From positions 433,590 to 497,589 of the forward strand of contig JADCRB010000008.1 of assembly GCA_021464245.1 (NCBI GenBank): a DNA stretch of 64,000 nucleotides, given 5' to 3'. Shown one piece after another: positions 1-11,866 of the stretch. The notes under the pieces are model-generated. The model saw only the letters and a list, made by a program, of their open reading frames with translations, had not been told where the DNA came from and ran no database searches. Origin of the DNA: Carallia brachiata. Taxonomy: Eukaryota > Streptophyta > Magnoliopsida > Malpighiales > Rhizophoraceae. A program made the position numbers and the translations under genes. The stretch's first letter is position 1. Each line of letters begins with the position of its first letter.

Positions 1-440
1 AAACATGAGAGAAAGAGAGAGAGAGGTAGAGAGAGAACGAGTAGAGAGATTGGTAGAGTAAGAAAAAAGAGAGAGAGTGAGTAGGGAGAGAATGGTAGAG
101 AGAGAAAAGGGAGAGAGAGTATGAGTAGAGAGAATGATTGAGGGAGAAAAAGGAGAGAGAGAGAGAGAGAGAGAGTAGATAGGGGGAGAATGAGTAGAGA
201 GAACGGTAAAAAGAGAGAAAGGAGAGAAGGTAGGAAAAGAATGAGTAAAGAGAATAGTACAAAGAGAAAAAAGAGAGAGATAATAGAGAAAGAATGGTAA
301 AGATAGAAAAAAGGAGAGAGAGGGTAAAGAGAGAATAAGTAGATAGAGAAAAAATATAGAGGAATAGAGAGAGAATGAGTAAAGAGAGATACAGTAAAGA
401 GAGTAGATAGAGATAGTGAGAAAAAATATAGACAAAAAAG
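1..440. repeat. GA-rich low-complexity tract
   Basis: The first 440 bases are almost pure purine on the + strand, made of irregular (GA)n blocks separated by short variants such as GTAGAGAG and AATGAGTA. It looks like a degenerate microsatellite or minisatellite truncated by the window edge. No coding potential is visible. Confidence 0.85.
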
Positions 441-938
441 TAAAAAATAAAATGAGAAAGTTATCATTTATTATTTTTTTAATTTGTTTTTTCTTTAAAA
501 AATATTTTTAACTTTTCAACAAAAAATAAAAAATAAAATCAATATCAAACATATATTTTTTTTTGGTAAAAATAAAAAAAAATCAAAAAATTTAATCCAT
601 ACCAAACGGGCCTAAACCTTTCCCCAAAAAGAAAAAAGTGGCAGGCTAATATTCCTTCTGACACTCAGATCATATTTTGACAGCTAGAAAGTCCATTAAA
701 AAAAATTCAAACTTATTGCTAAGATAATGTAATTGGAGAAATGTGGCAAGGAAGTGCCTAGAAAAACAACTTGTTGGAGGATACGGCAAATGACTGGCAG
801 TCCAATTCACATAATAACAATAAGGCAAAGGTAAGACAAGAAGTAGTGCTCAGGAATGAGTAGAAAGAAGATCATATGTCTGTTGTCAAGCAAAACCATC
901 TAGAGTTAAATTACAACAGTTGCAACTTTCTTCACAAA
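441..938. other. intergenic, no gene seen
   Basis: This is AT-rich DNA with A and T runs followed by the 3' flank of the receptor kinase gene. I see no gene, tRNA or clear repeat boundary here. Confidence 0.5.
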
Positions 939-3900
939 TTAGAGCATTTCCATTCTCTGTGAAGCTGGGGTCTTAATGATCTGCAATATTTGCACAACTT
1001 CTGCCATGGAAGGCCTGCTTGAAGGGATTTGGGAGGTGCACACTAGGGCCAGCTTAAGCACAGGCAAAACCTCATCTTCAGGGCAATCCCCCATGCTTGG
1101 ATCAACACAATCCCAAACATTCCCTTCCTCAAGCAAGACCCTCACATGGTCATTCAGAATCACCACATTGTGTTCACCATATTCTACTGGCCTTTTGCCT
1201 GTGACAAGCTCTAGAATCAAAATTCCAAAGCCATAGACATCGCATTTCTCGTTGACCCGCAAGCTCTGGCATGCTAGTTCTGGTGCCACATAGCCTAATG
1301 CACTCTGGAATCTGTTACTCATGACATGCCTGTCGAGCTTGGTCAAAAGCCTGGCAAGCCCGAAATCTGAAATCTTTGGGTTCAAATTCTCGTCAAGTAG
1401 GATGTTGCTTGGCTTGATGTTGTAGTGGATGATTGGCGGACGAAAAGAATGATGCAAGTGAGCTAGTCCCTGCGCTGTACCTATCACAATTTTGAATCTA
1501 TTAGCCCAAGTAAGAGATGGAGATGAAGGTGGCCTCTCATGGAGCTTGGCTTGCAAGCTGCCATTGGGTACATACTCCGTTATTAATAGCTGCAATTGAG
1601 GAGACCAGTAGTACCCTTCCAATGATACTAGATTTTGGTGCCTTGCTTTTCCTAAAACTCTAACTTCTCGATCAAAATCTTCAGGATATTGTATTATATT
1701 TGCTGTGACAAGCTTCTTGATTGCCACCATTCTTCCTTGTGAACCCAATGAAACCTTGTAAACAGCTCCGAAAACACCTTCTCCGACTTCTGCAGCCTTG
1801 CTGAGGAGAGATTCTGGATTTTTTACGGAGTCAGGGGATGATCTCGGATCAAACAAAACGACCTTGCCAGTGGTTGGATTCCAAACCTTGAAGAGCTGGA
1901 GCACATGCTTTCCAGGGCATTATCTACAAAATTGGGCCTTCTACGGGCTGATATGTTCAGAAGGCTGATGACTATCACACCCAACACAATGAATACAGCT
2001 GCAGAAATTGCAACTATCGCAGAAATACTGAGGAACGTTCTGTGATGGAAAATTGTTGAGTTGGAGGGTTCATTTCCTGGTCTATGATCCGGCATTCGTT
2101 TCCTGTAGGCAAATGGGTCGAGTACTAGAGGCTTTGGAACATTCATTTTACATGGTCCTTTCAACAAAGGTGAGCAAATGCCCAAATTTCCCTGCAAAGC
2201 ACTATAATCCAAGCTTGTAAATATGCCCCAACAGGAAGCCTGCCAGTGAGCATGTTATATGATACATTTACTGCAAGAAGATTCTCCAATTTTCCCAGCT
2301 CCTGTGGTATCTCCCCAGTAAGCCTGTTCACTTCCAATTTAAGAATTTTAAGCTGGTTTAGATTTGATATGGATTTGGGAATGGAACCACTTAAATTGTT
2401 GTGGGACAAGCTCCTGCAGGAAGAAAAAAAGAAAAGGGTACTTCATAAGTTAAAGGCAATGTCATTTGGAATGTAAACAAGGCGTAATGTTAATTGAAAC
2501 AAATGGAGAACAAAGAAAACAGCATGATTGAGTAGTCGGTTATTTGACTGTATTCTCAACCAATTCTTATATAAAATAACATACATACATATACATATAT
2601 ATAAATTATCCTTTAGAGATAGTAATTTAATAATTAGGAATAAGAGAATTGAAGACCTAAATAGAAGATTAAACTTATGTTCATGTGGTTGAGACACATT
2701 ATCTCAACACTAAATAGACTAAAACTTCAAATAACATATATTCTAAGGCACTCTGTTGGACACCTGAGAGTTATTTAAGGCCAGTACTGGTTATCAACAA
2801 TTACTCGTGTAGAAAAAAAAAATGCATGTGTAGACACCTCACAGAGTTTGTCCTTTTCAAGAGTTATTCCTGCAAATTCAATTTGGCACTTACTCTTATA
2901 ATCAAAAGTTTAAACTGAACACGTTCGTTGGCTACATTTTGGCAGGATTAACAGAAGCTCAGTATTGACTGATAAATACCGACATGATTTTTGGCGCCAA
3001 ACGCCTTTTTTAGTTTAATTGTTCTCTTGTTTATTTCCCCAATGCCTTTTCGTTGTCGTATTTTGCCTTGTCCATTTCTCCACCCATATTTTTCTTTTGA
3101 TTCTGTGCAAATTTTCCAAAGCCAACTAGTACACCAACAACTGCAATACCCACCACTCTCTCCTATTATCATCACCATGATAGCCCCTACAATAATTTTG
3201 AAGGGGTAGCAAAAGTTGAACCCCACCAAGATATGTGACATCCAAAATTGAAAAGGTCTAATCACCCAAGTCCAAAACAATCGATGACCAAGTTGATTTA
3301 AAAATCTGTCTGACTTGAGGCTCCAAATTATTTCTGTAGGAGTACTCCATTAAGGTAGGTCAGGTATTTCAAATTTTCGATTAGCAGTTAGGACTTGAGC
3401 TCTCCAAATGAAGCATAAACTTGGAAGGAATATAGTTTCAAAAAGAAATATTATGGTTATTTATTTTCTTAAGTGCCTATGCCTAAGGATATTTCGGTAG
3501 GACGTAATGAAATGTGATCAGTGAAAAAATGCAGATGACCAAAAAAGCAAAAAATAGCATAGGCCTTACAGCAAGTAGAGAGATGAGCAATTCCCAATCT
3601 CCTCCGGAATTGGCCCCGTCAACAAATTATTGTCCAACTGAAGAATGCTCAAGCTGTGAGACTCGCATATATCCGCAGGTATTGAGCCAACCAGTGCACT
3701 GCTTCGAAGATCCAAAACCTTAAGGTTCTGGAAGTAGCCAAGCTCCAAAGGCATTTTTGAATTAAGATTGTTCCATGACAAATTCAAGTATCTCAAGTTC
3801 GAGGATAGACCCATTTCCGCCGGAATATGTCCTGTAAGATAGTTGTTTGAAAGGTCAATGTGCGAACTGATCCAAAAAATTTCCTCGAACCTGGTGGAAT

Positions 3901-5098
3901 GGAACCCATCAGTCTGTTTTGTGAAAAATCTACTTCCTCCAGGCCAAGATCAAACATGCCCTCTGGTATGCTGCCGTTAAAGCTGTTCCTTCCAATTCGA
4001 ATCACTGATAATGCGGCACAGTTGATTACTGTTGTTGGAATGCCTCCTGTAAGCTTGTTGTTGGACAAGCTGATGTACTTTAGTGAAGTGAGATCACCAA
4101 CTGATGATGGTAGGCTTCCAGTGAGTCCGTTGCTCGACAAGTCCAGGTATTCCAGGCTGCTTATGTTGCCGATCCAGGCGGGAAAATTACCCGTCAACAT
4201 GTTATTGGATACGCTGAAATATTCCAGGGAAGTTAGCCTCTGCAGAGAATCTGGCAGGTTTCCGCTGAAAAGGTTGTCACTGAGATCTATAATTCTCAAG
4301 TGTGGGCACAGTCCGATGTCTTCTGGCAGTTGTCCTGAAAACTTGTTGCCCTGTAACCGGAGATCTTTCAAGTTGTGAACAAATGATACCCCGTTCGGCA
4401 CGGACCCAGAAAACGAATTGTGTGAAAGATCTAAAGTTCGAATCCGTTTCAATGACCAAATTCCAGTAGAAAAATCTGGGACACCAGAAAATTGGTTGTT
4501 GGAAAGATTGAGAGTGTTCAAAGAAGAGCAGTTAGCTATATTGGGTAATGGCCCTTGAAGCAAATTGTTGGCCAAAGAAAGATAACGAAGTGATATGCAG
4601 TTTCGGAAAAGATCATCAGGGACTTGCCCTGAAATTTGGTTTTTGGAGAGATCAAGAAATTTAGTGGAACTAAGCGAAGACGGGATGGGGCCCGAAAGAC
4701 TATTGCGACTGAGGTTAAGCCTTTGCAGGTTAGTAATAAGACCCAGCTCAGGACTGATAGTACCACTAAAGTTGTTATGCGCAAGCGATAAAAGCGTTCA
4801 AATTACTCAACTTTTCGAGCCCTTTACCAATTTTCCCGGATAAGCCCAGGCCATCAAGTGTCACTTGAGAAACTCGGCCGGTCACCGGACTGCACTGTAC
4901 GAACTTCCATGAACAGGGGGAGTCATCATCTTCGTTCCACGAGCTGAGATAAGAAGATGGGTCGACAATGCCTGACTTGAAAACGATAAGGCCTAAAACA
5001 TCATCGTTGAGTAGGATAGGCACATCATCACTGCCAATGCAATATTTAAGACAAGCAACTGAAACCAGCAAGCATAACAAAAATTGTACTGATCCCAT
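939..5098 (-). CDS. LRR receptor-like kinase, probably inactive (At3g28040-like), frameshifted here
   Basis: Plasma-membrane leucine-rich-repeat receptor-like protein of about 1000 residues. It resembles Arabidopsis At3g28040, annotated as a probably inactive kinase. Exon 1 is 3570-5098 and exon 2 is 939-2413; the 1156-bp intron has GT-AG ends and splits a leucine codon. Order: signal peptide from the ATG at 5098, N-terminal LRR cap (LNDDVLGLIVFK), about 20 LRRs, a transmembrane segment (IVAISAAVFIVLGVIVI), then a kinase domain. The glycine loop (GEGVFGAVYK), VAIKK lysine and DFG are present, but HRD is replaced by HYN, so phosphotransfer is unlikely. Reading requires about four frame corrections: an extra base in the A-run at 4790-4793, missing bases near 3855 and in the C-run 2226-2229, and a shift near 1862-1880. 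Residues around each shift still match the family, so I treat it as a gene with sequence errors or a very young pseudogene. Confidence 0.85.
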
Positions 5099-5431
5099 TT
5101 AGTAACACTTTCTTCTTGCCTGTCTGTCTGTCTTTTTTTTTTTTTTTCTGCCTCCAATGAACGTAAAAATATTTGGTGCTCAGCTATGGCTATGGAGCTA
5201 AAGAACAAGAAAGTGGTTTTTGAGGAAGAAACGAGAGAGCTACTGTGGAATAGATATCAAGAAGATAAGCTGCGAGATAGCGTTCACATGAAGAAATCTT
5301 GCTTGGGGGTGGGACTGTTAGTACTGGCTCGGAAAGAGAGAGATGCAGCATAACTGTCTTCACGAGACGGGAAGGAGAGAAAACAGTTAAACAGCCAATA
5401 GAAAAGCCACGTGGTGTCTTAGGTGGTCCTC

Positions 5432-5649
5432 GAAATTTCAAAGCCAAGAACCACCACTTGTGCCTGGCGTTACCGGTAAACGGAGTTCGAGTCCGTGATT
5501 GAGGTCGTCGGTTTGAATCCAATTAAGATCGAGTGGTAGGCTAAATTTATGCTTTACTACTAATTGCGCGATATGTTATAAGAATTCTTTTCATTTTTTT
5601 GAGTATAAAGTTGTAATATTTTTTGATGAATTTGTAAAATATAATATTA

Positions 5650-5705
<56 letters not shown>

Positions 5706-5720
5706 TTTCAAAGCAAAGAA
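5432..5720 (+). mobile_element. tRNA-type SINE with poly(A) tail and target-site duplication
   Basis: The element body is about 5451-5701 and ends in an uninterrupted run of almost 50 A. It is flanked by a 19-bp direct repeat, GAAATTTCAAAGCCAAGAA at 5432-5450 and the same with one mismatch at 5702-5720. Near the 5' end are tRNA-like promoter boxes, GGAGTTCGAGTCC followed by GGTTTGAATCC. Poly(A), long target-site duplication and internal pol III-type boxes together identify a SINE. It sits about 350 bp upstream of the receptor-kinase ATG, in that gene's promoter or 5' leader. Confidence 0.8.
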
Positions 5721-7285
5721 GGGTGCATGCATAAAATAGTAAGAATGTGTAAAAGGAGGTGGGGGGAAAGGGTTAGTAGTTCTAGAAAAGCAGAAGAATT
5801 TGAACCAATATGATTGCTGACATATTCCACCGCAGAACATGGCCCAAGTTTTGTCTGCAGGCTTACATACAATTCCATCACAATTTGCTTTGCTGTGACT
5901 AAATGTTGTCGCTTCCGTCAGCTGCTTCCTGCCTCGTGCCTTACTTTCTGCATAGGAATATCAATGATTTTTAACTCCAGAGAATATACTATTCACACAC
6001 AAGTAAATAGTAGCCAGTGGTAACTAATAATGGTCTTAATGGACAGTTCCCAACATGACTTTGAATTTTGAAATCATCAGAAGGCAACTACTTGTGGTCA
6101 GCTAAGGATTGTATGGAGAAGCCCACACTTGAAACAGAACAAAGAATTTGAAACTTAAAAAAAAAAAAAAAAAAGCGTAAAACAACTGCAGACTGGCACT
6201 GGCAGTAACAAAGGCCCACAAAAAAAGACTGGCAGTAACAAAGACCCGTGGCCATTTTTTTTTCCTTTTTTTTAAAATTTTTTTGGAGAAACCCGTGGCC
6301 ATGTTGCTAAAAGACAATTCTCACTTGCTGATTGATGCGACCAACATGCGAAAATGGAGCGAACTTATTGCCAAAGGGAATGCACCCCCCACTAGTTGTA
6401 AATAATTGAGAAGAGAAATACATACTGACACTTGTTAGCCAAGATGTAGGTAAAAACAATATATATGATTGGTTGATTGAAATTTTAATAAGAAATAAAT
6501 TACATTTAAATGTTATGAAAAATTAAGTGGTATATATAATTCAATCGTAATCGTATACATTGATGGTGAAAAATAGAATTTTTGAACGTATCGGACATCA
6601 ACATCAACCGTAATTATTAAACTAAATTTTCAGTTCCTGTATAATTGAAAACATATTATCATTTAAAATGGTAATTTAATGATAAATCGATATATTTTTA
6701 TATTTGTGATCTGATTTCAAGTTCTGACATTTACACTCTTCCCTGAAAAAAGACTAGGTGACTTTTAAAGTAATTAAAGATTATAGTGTGGCGATAAGTT
6801 CCACATTCAGTAACTGTCGAAGTCTCTTACAGTAGAATTACGTTCACCTTCACTAGTACTTCTGATTTCAACCCACAGATCTGATCATTGAAACACCCGC
6901 GATAAATTTTTTTTGTGTTAAAAAAATTAAAGTATATTTTATCGAAGAAAATTGTTATGGAAGAATATTGATCTTTTGGGAATTCCAAGTGATTTATATT
7001 TTACAAAGCAGTTAATTCCTTCTCTCATTTCTGTTGTTACAAAATACAAACAGTTTCTTCAAAGTACTATGTTTTTTTTTTTTTTTTAATTTCCCAACTT
7101 GTTTTAGCGTGTTTTAGGTGTTGCTGAATGGGACCCACCTTGACTTAATCTCCACCAATTGTTTGAACTTTGGAAGGCCATTAATCCATAGAGCTTTTAG
7201 CTTATGGAGACTAGGAGAGCCTACTTCTGCCGCTATTAGCGGAACACTAAAGCAAGAGAGTTCCACTTCCAAGCCATTTAGCATG
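5721..7285. other. intergenic, no gene seen
   Basis: AT-rich DNA. The only structure noted is a roughly 30-bp tandem duplication (6198-6227 and 6228-6257, core CTGGCAGTAACAAAG). The short ORFs are low-complexity and I do not consider them genes. Confidence 0.5.
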
Positions 7286-7289
7286 GGCA

Positions 7290-8412
7290 TGTAAGACAAC
7301 TTATACGGCCCGCCGAAGCCCAAAGCCCACACGATCGTCCTCATTCGCCGCTCCGCGGTCAACGGCGGCCTCACTTTCCTTAACTTCCGATGTCTACGGA
7401 CTTCAATCCTTCTCGGCAAGATTAGGTTTGTTCCTCTTAATGAATTAATTAGTTAATTAATTAATTAATACGTTTTGTTGACAATTTTCGTTATAATAAT
7501 TTATGGTTATTCTAATCAGTGTGTTTTACAAGCTCGGAAGGGAGGGATTAGAGAAAGAATTGAATTAGCCACGAAATTCGGTATTAAGCTATGCGGATGT
7601 GAAGCATCGACCGAGTCTAGAATTTTTGTCTCGTTTTTTTTTTAATGATAAACTTAATCATCTAACGATTTATATCATTTTATTGACTTTGAAGTGACTC
7701 TTGTTTAAGTCAAAATGTTATCTATATATCTGTATGAGCTTTGCTTGCATTGCGTGTTTGCGTGTGAAGTGGAAAGGAAACTACATTTCACAGACCATAG
7801 GAACATCAAACATGTATGAAATGTGGATACTGGAGCCTTAGGGAGACATAAGACAATGAATATGGCAGATCATATATATTAACACAGGTCTACTCTACAT
7901 GCTGGCTTCACGAGGGTGAAAATTTAATTATAAAAAAATATGTCATTGATCAATTATTTGAACTGACTGGCTATTGGGCATTACAAAAGATCAATTATTC
8001 ATCACGGGCAATAACAGCATGCTTACAAGACAATTCCACCCTAGTTGTTTTAGGCGTTTTTGGCTCTACCTATTCTAGCTTTTTTTTTTGGGGGGGGTTA
8101 TTTTAACTTGTGTGCAGTATTACAATCTTAAGGTGTGGCTGCCTAACATTCAGTACAGATGCTATAATTCTCACTTTAGTTGCCTTTCCTATGTGTTTAA
8201 AATTTCTGAACTCTTTTCTTATGTCTTGTTTCTGCCGGATGGGAAAACTCAATAAAGAAACTTGTTGAAGAGTGTAAAACCAAATGTATAGGTCTATCCG
8301 AGGCGCCTGCTTCAACAATCAGGAGAGCTCATGTTGTTCATCCAATAGCAAAAGTACTGTTGGATTGTGGTCAAGCGATGTGAAGGAAGAAATCGTTCCT
8401 TCTTGCAGGTGA
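7290..8412 (+). pseudogene. aldo-keto reductase relic (auxin-induced PCNT115/perakine reductase-like)
   Basis: Three decayed blocks in order match plant NADPH-dependent aldo-keto reductases of the IN2-2/PCNT115 type. Block 1 (about 7290-7437) reads MGM, a stop, then YGPPKPKAHTIVLI and, after substitutions, ILLGKIR; the family has MGMSAFYGPPKPE...ALIHHA...EILLGK. Block 2 (about 7530-7614) reads GGIRERIELATKFGIK and then jumps to CEAS, so an internal piece is deleted. Block 3 (about 8215-8412) reads [20 protein letters not shown], then [10 protein letters not shown], shifts frame, and continues [14 protein letters not shown] before a stop. The stops, shifts and missing segments are too many for sequencing error alone, so it is a genuine relic. 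It still carries intron-like gaps, so it is a duplicated rather than processed copy. Coordinates are approximate. Confidence 0.7.
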
Positions 8413-8429
8413 AGCATAAATGAGACAAG

Positions 8430-9930
8430 CCACTTCTTCGGAGGACAACATCATTTACGTTCAATGAATCCGAGACTCCATCATTCTCGTCGTGGAAAGC
8501 TGTGTAGCCATGGGTTTCACCAGACCTGTTTATATCTGTGTGATTGGGTTCATGGTCTTTCTGCGATGACTGTGTGTGCCCAATCTGATGTAGACATCAC
8601 CGTATCACACCTCTGTACTCTTGTCACATAAGAAAATACTCAGTCCCAAACTTATGCTTCCAAGAGTTTGCACTTGGGGGAAAGAAAAAAGTGAAACAGA
8701 TCATTGGATAAATTGCACAGAAGCTGATCTGTTGCTGTTGCTCGAAACTGCCAGGCGAAAGACCTTGCTTTTGCTGCCTATGGGCTTTAAAAGTGGAGAG
8801 CCCACGAGAAGCTTTCTCTTCACTAGTTTTTGAATACGAGATCAAAACAGATTGTCCTAACTAATTGTATTAGAGATAGAAAATATGATGTGAAATTAGA
8901 GAAGCAGAGGCTAGTTGTCTCATATTCCAAAGGTCATTTAGTCAAAGAGCTCATAGAGAGGCGGACGGAAAGGGATGTCACCTGCATGCATCTAGATTTT
9001 AGAGTAAATTTTCCAACTTAAATTGGCCAATCCTAGTTAAACTTGAAGATCGAGTCTGATTGATCGAATATTGTCAATCTTTGCCACTCTACACTATAAT
9101 CTGGGCCGGGCGTTACTTTTATCGGGTCAAGCCCGAGACACAAGCTTGCCAAACATAGTGCTGTGCAAGTGTGCAACACAACTCAATTTTTTAGGGGCTA
9201 TACAGTAAATGCGAAAAGCCAATATCACACAACTTACAAGCATCCTTATCTCTTATTTTTCGATATTATTCTATTATTTAAGTAATAAATTTTTTAACCT
9301 CCTTTTCTTACTCAGATCTTCTAGTAAGCTTCAACAAGTTAAAGTTCCTTTTGCATACCCATGTCATTCACATTCAAGATTTTTGCAATAGATATGGGAA
9401 ATTGGACCATAACGGGCAATGGGTACTATAGGCTTCGAAAAAAGAAAACAAAGGTTTTGACCAAAAAAAAAAAAAAAAAGAAAACAAAGGAGAAAAAGAA
9501 ACTACACTAACAAGTTCTTTATGGTGACTGTCACCTTGATTCTGTTCTAATTGTGAAACTGGGGAAAATGACGATTACGATATTTTGAAATGGTAAAACC
9601 AACATTAAGAGGCAAATCATGCGCTTATAGTCATTACTAGGAATTTACATATACCCCATTAAAGCCTACAATAGCATCGGACAATTATTTTCATGTAACT
9701 ATTGGGCAGTTAGGGAACACGCATTAGGCTGGAAGGCTTAAAAATCAGAACCGGAGGGCGCACGGGCCAGAACCATCCGACTTGTTATGCATCACGTCAG
9801 TTCAGAGCAAAAGGACAACAAGTCTGGTGTACACCCAACTTTTTTGACCCCAAAAAACAAAAAAAAGGTACAAAAGGACAACCAGAAGTTAGGTGTCACT
9901 CCGCACAAAGATTGGCTTAAATCTCCTAAG
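8430..9930. other. intergenic, no gene seen
   Basis: I recognise no gene. The first 200 bp may continue the aldo-keto reductase relic but do not align in my reading. A short A-rich duplication (AAAAGAAAACAAAGG twice) lies at about 9438-9490. Confidence 0.4.
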
Positions 9931-9935
9931 AATTT

Positions 9936-10075
9936 TTTTTTTTTTTTTTTTTGGCATATTTAAAGTTGTTAGAGCAATAATAAAAGAAGAAAAATTATGT
10001 AAATAAAATCTGAAGTTTAAATTTCAAATTTTGTAATTGATAATTACTACTCTCAACCACTTAAACTATTCGTTG
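9936..10075 (-). mobile_element. probable SINE, antisense orientation
   Basis: On the minus strand a pol III A-box-like head (TAGTTTAAGTGGTTGAGAG, about 10045-10070) is followed by about 100 bp of AT-rich body and ends in a poly(A), seen as a T-run at about 9935-9953 on the + strand. The B box is degenerate. Flanks resemble each other weakly (TTGGCTTAAAT versus TTGCTTGAATT), which could be an old target duplication. Confidence 0.45.
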
Positions 10076-10188
10076 CTTGAATTTGTTAGCAGCTTTTTGC
10101 ATTACCAATTAGCATGTATAAAAAAGAAACTATGATACAACCCTGGATTATCTGTATATCAAACAAACATTGCAAAATTATTCAACTA

Positions 10189-11165
10189 TTACGCACAATT
10201 CTTCAGAGCGTCTCCAGCACCTTGGAAAAAGCAATAGGAGAGTACAAAATCAGCAATGAAGATGCCAACAAGTGAAATAACCACAGCAGAAGTTGTTGAC
10301 TCTCCAACACCTTTGGCCCCTCCCATGGTGGTAACTCCCCATGCACAGCTAACAACAGATATGATCGCACCAAAAACCTGTGACTTGATCATTGCACTAA
10401 TCAAATCCCATGGTTTTAGCGCTCTCAGAGCTGAATCCAAAATAATGTTTATGCTAACCCCATAGACAGCATCAGCTAGCAACGCACTGGATGCCATTCC
10501 CACTGTGAAACATATCAAAGTCAAAAAGGGCAAAGCAACACAGGAAGCAATTACTCTTGGTGTGACCAAATAATCAACCGGGTTTGCACCAAGAACTCTC
10601 AAAGTGTCTGTTTGCTCAGAAACTTGCATTGTTCCCAATTCTGCTGCATATGCACTCCCAATCCGCCCAGCAACTACTATAGATGTGACCACCGGACTCA
10701 GTTCCCTCGAAAAGGCTAGAGCTAGCACACCACCCACAGATCTATTTAATCCCAATCTAGTAAACTCTCTCACAAATTGAATGGTGAAAGCCATGCCAAC
10801 AAATGCCGAGGTCAAGAGACAAACACCAACTGACCTTGGTCCCACTCTCTCCAGTTGTTGCAGAGTATTTTTGCCATGATTTTTCCCTTTAAAATCCTAA
10901 TTATAACCTGCCCTGCCAAGACAAGGACTGATAACCCCCTCCAGAGGTACCCAGGAGGTGACCATTTGCTCAAGAATGTCTCTGCTTCAGAACCAGGTGC
11001 ATGGTTAGTGTTTGCATGTTCTTCTAACGTAAGGGCAGAAGGGTGGCCATCATCTGTGTTAGGAGTCGCAAACAGTTTGGTTTGTCGTACTTGTGATAGA
11101 TAACAAGATCTTCGAGCTCCTCTTGGGAAAAAAAGTTGACTAGACATTGAGGTTTTCATTTTCAT
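10189..11165 (-). CDS. TGD1: TGD1, chloroplast ABC lipid-importer permease, one frameshift
   Basis: Permease subunit of the TGD1-TGD2-TGD3 complex in the inner chloroplast envelope, which imports ER-derived phosphatidate for galactolipid synthesis. It appears as a single coding exon of about 325 residues. A Ser-rich plastid transit peptide starts at the ATG at 11165 (an in-frame stop lies upstream). It is followed by WSPPGYLWRGLSVLVLAGQV, then the MlaE/YrbE permease domain with several membrane segments and the motifs VGMAFTIQFVREFTRLGLNR and RELSPVVTSIVVAGRIGSAY. It ends FQGAGDALKNCA, as in the family. One base is missing near 10875, where ILKGKI should continue HGKNTLQQLERVGPRSVGVC; the other frame supplies exactly this. 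The rest is uninterrupted and highly conserved, so an assembly error is likely. The MsrA relic lies divergently upstream. Confidence 0.92.
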
Positions 11166-11866
11166 CCATTGAATGGGTGTCACATAGCTTCTTCTGCGAT
11201 ACAGCTAATGCTTCAGAAATTTATTTCTGCTTTCCTATTCTTAACAAAAGGAAAAAGCTATGTCAAAACTTCACTGAGGAAAGAAAGAGACAGAAGAGAA
11301 ACCTGTACTGGCTGGTGACATAAATGAGAGGATGAAGATGAGCAGCCGTTTGCATGTTTGGATCTGTCGCACCCTCTCCTCCAACCTTTTTTCTCTGTAG
11401 TCCAATCTCAGATATTTGTTTATGCTAAATGACAGAGCAAAGAGAAGAGCCGGTAGCTTCACTCATGCAGCTTCTATGAACTCAATCCCACCGCATTTAG
11501 ATCAAAGTTATTTGTCTTCCAATTGCTGATTTTAACATCCACTACATGTAACTTAATAGGCAAATAAGAAAATTCATTGAATAAACCAGTTTCAACCCTA
11601 TGACGGCATCAACATGAAAATCACAACATGGATAGGAAGTAATGCACAGATTACCAATAGATTACCAAAGAAACAGCATTCCCAAATGTAACTAAAACAA
11701 ATCTCATATGCTATTAGGCTAAACCTTAATTTCAGCATGACAATTTTAAGCTTCTTTCATTCATCACATCAAAGCAAATGTAACGCAGGCCCCACCAACA
11801 CATGCTAAATAAATTGCCCAAGTAGTCACAAATTTTTTACATATTCAAGGTAAGCGAGGAGGAGAG

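Noticed and set aside
4536..4784. 82-codon minus-strand ORF within the RLK
   Set aside because: The correct LRR frame (SRNSLSGPIPSSL and so on) is open across the same bases; this ORF is the wrong frame.
5470..5520. tRNA gene suggested by GAGTTCGAGTCC and GTTTGAATCC
   Set aside because: No cloverleaf acceptor stem or anticodon arm can be formed, and the boxes sit inside a poly(A)-tailed element with target duplications, so it is a SINE head.
7114..7419. 101-codon minus-strand ORF with LRR-like leucines
   Set aside because: The opposite strand matches an aldo-keto reductase exon, so at least the upper half of the ORF is a shadow.
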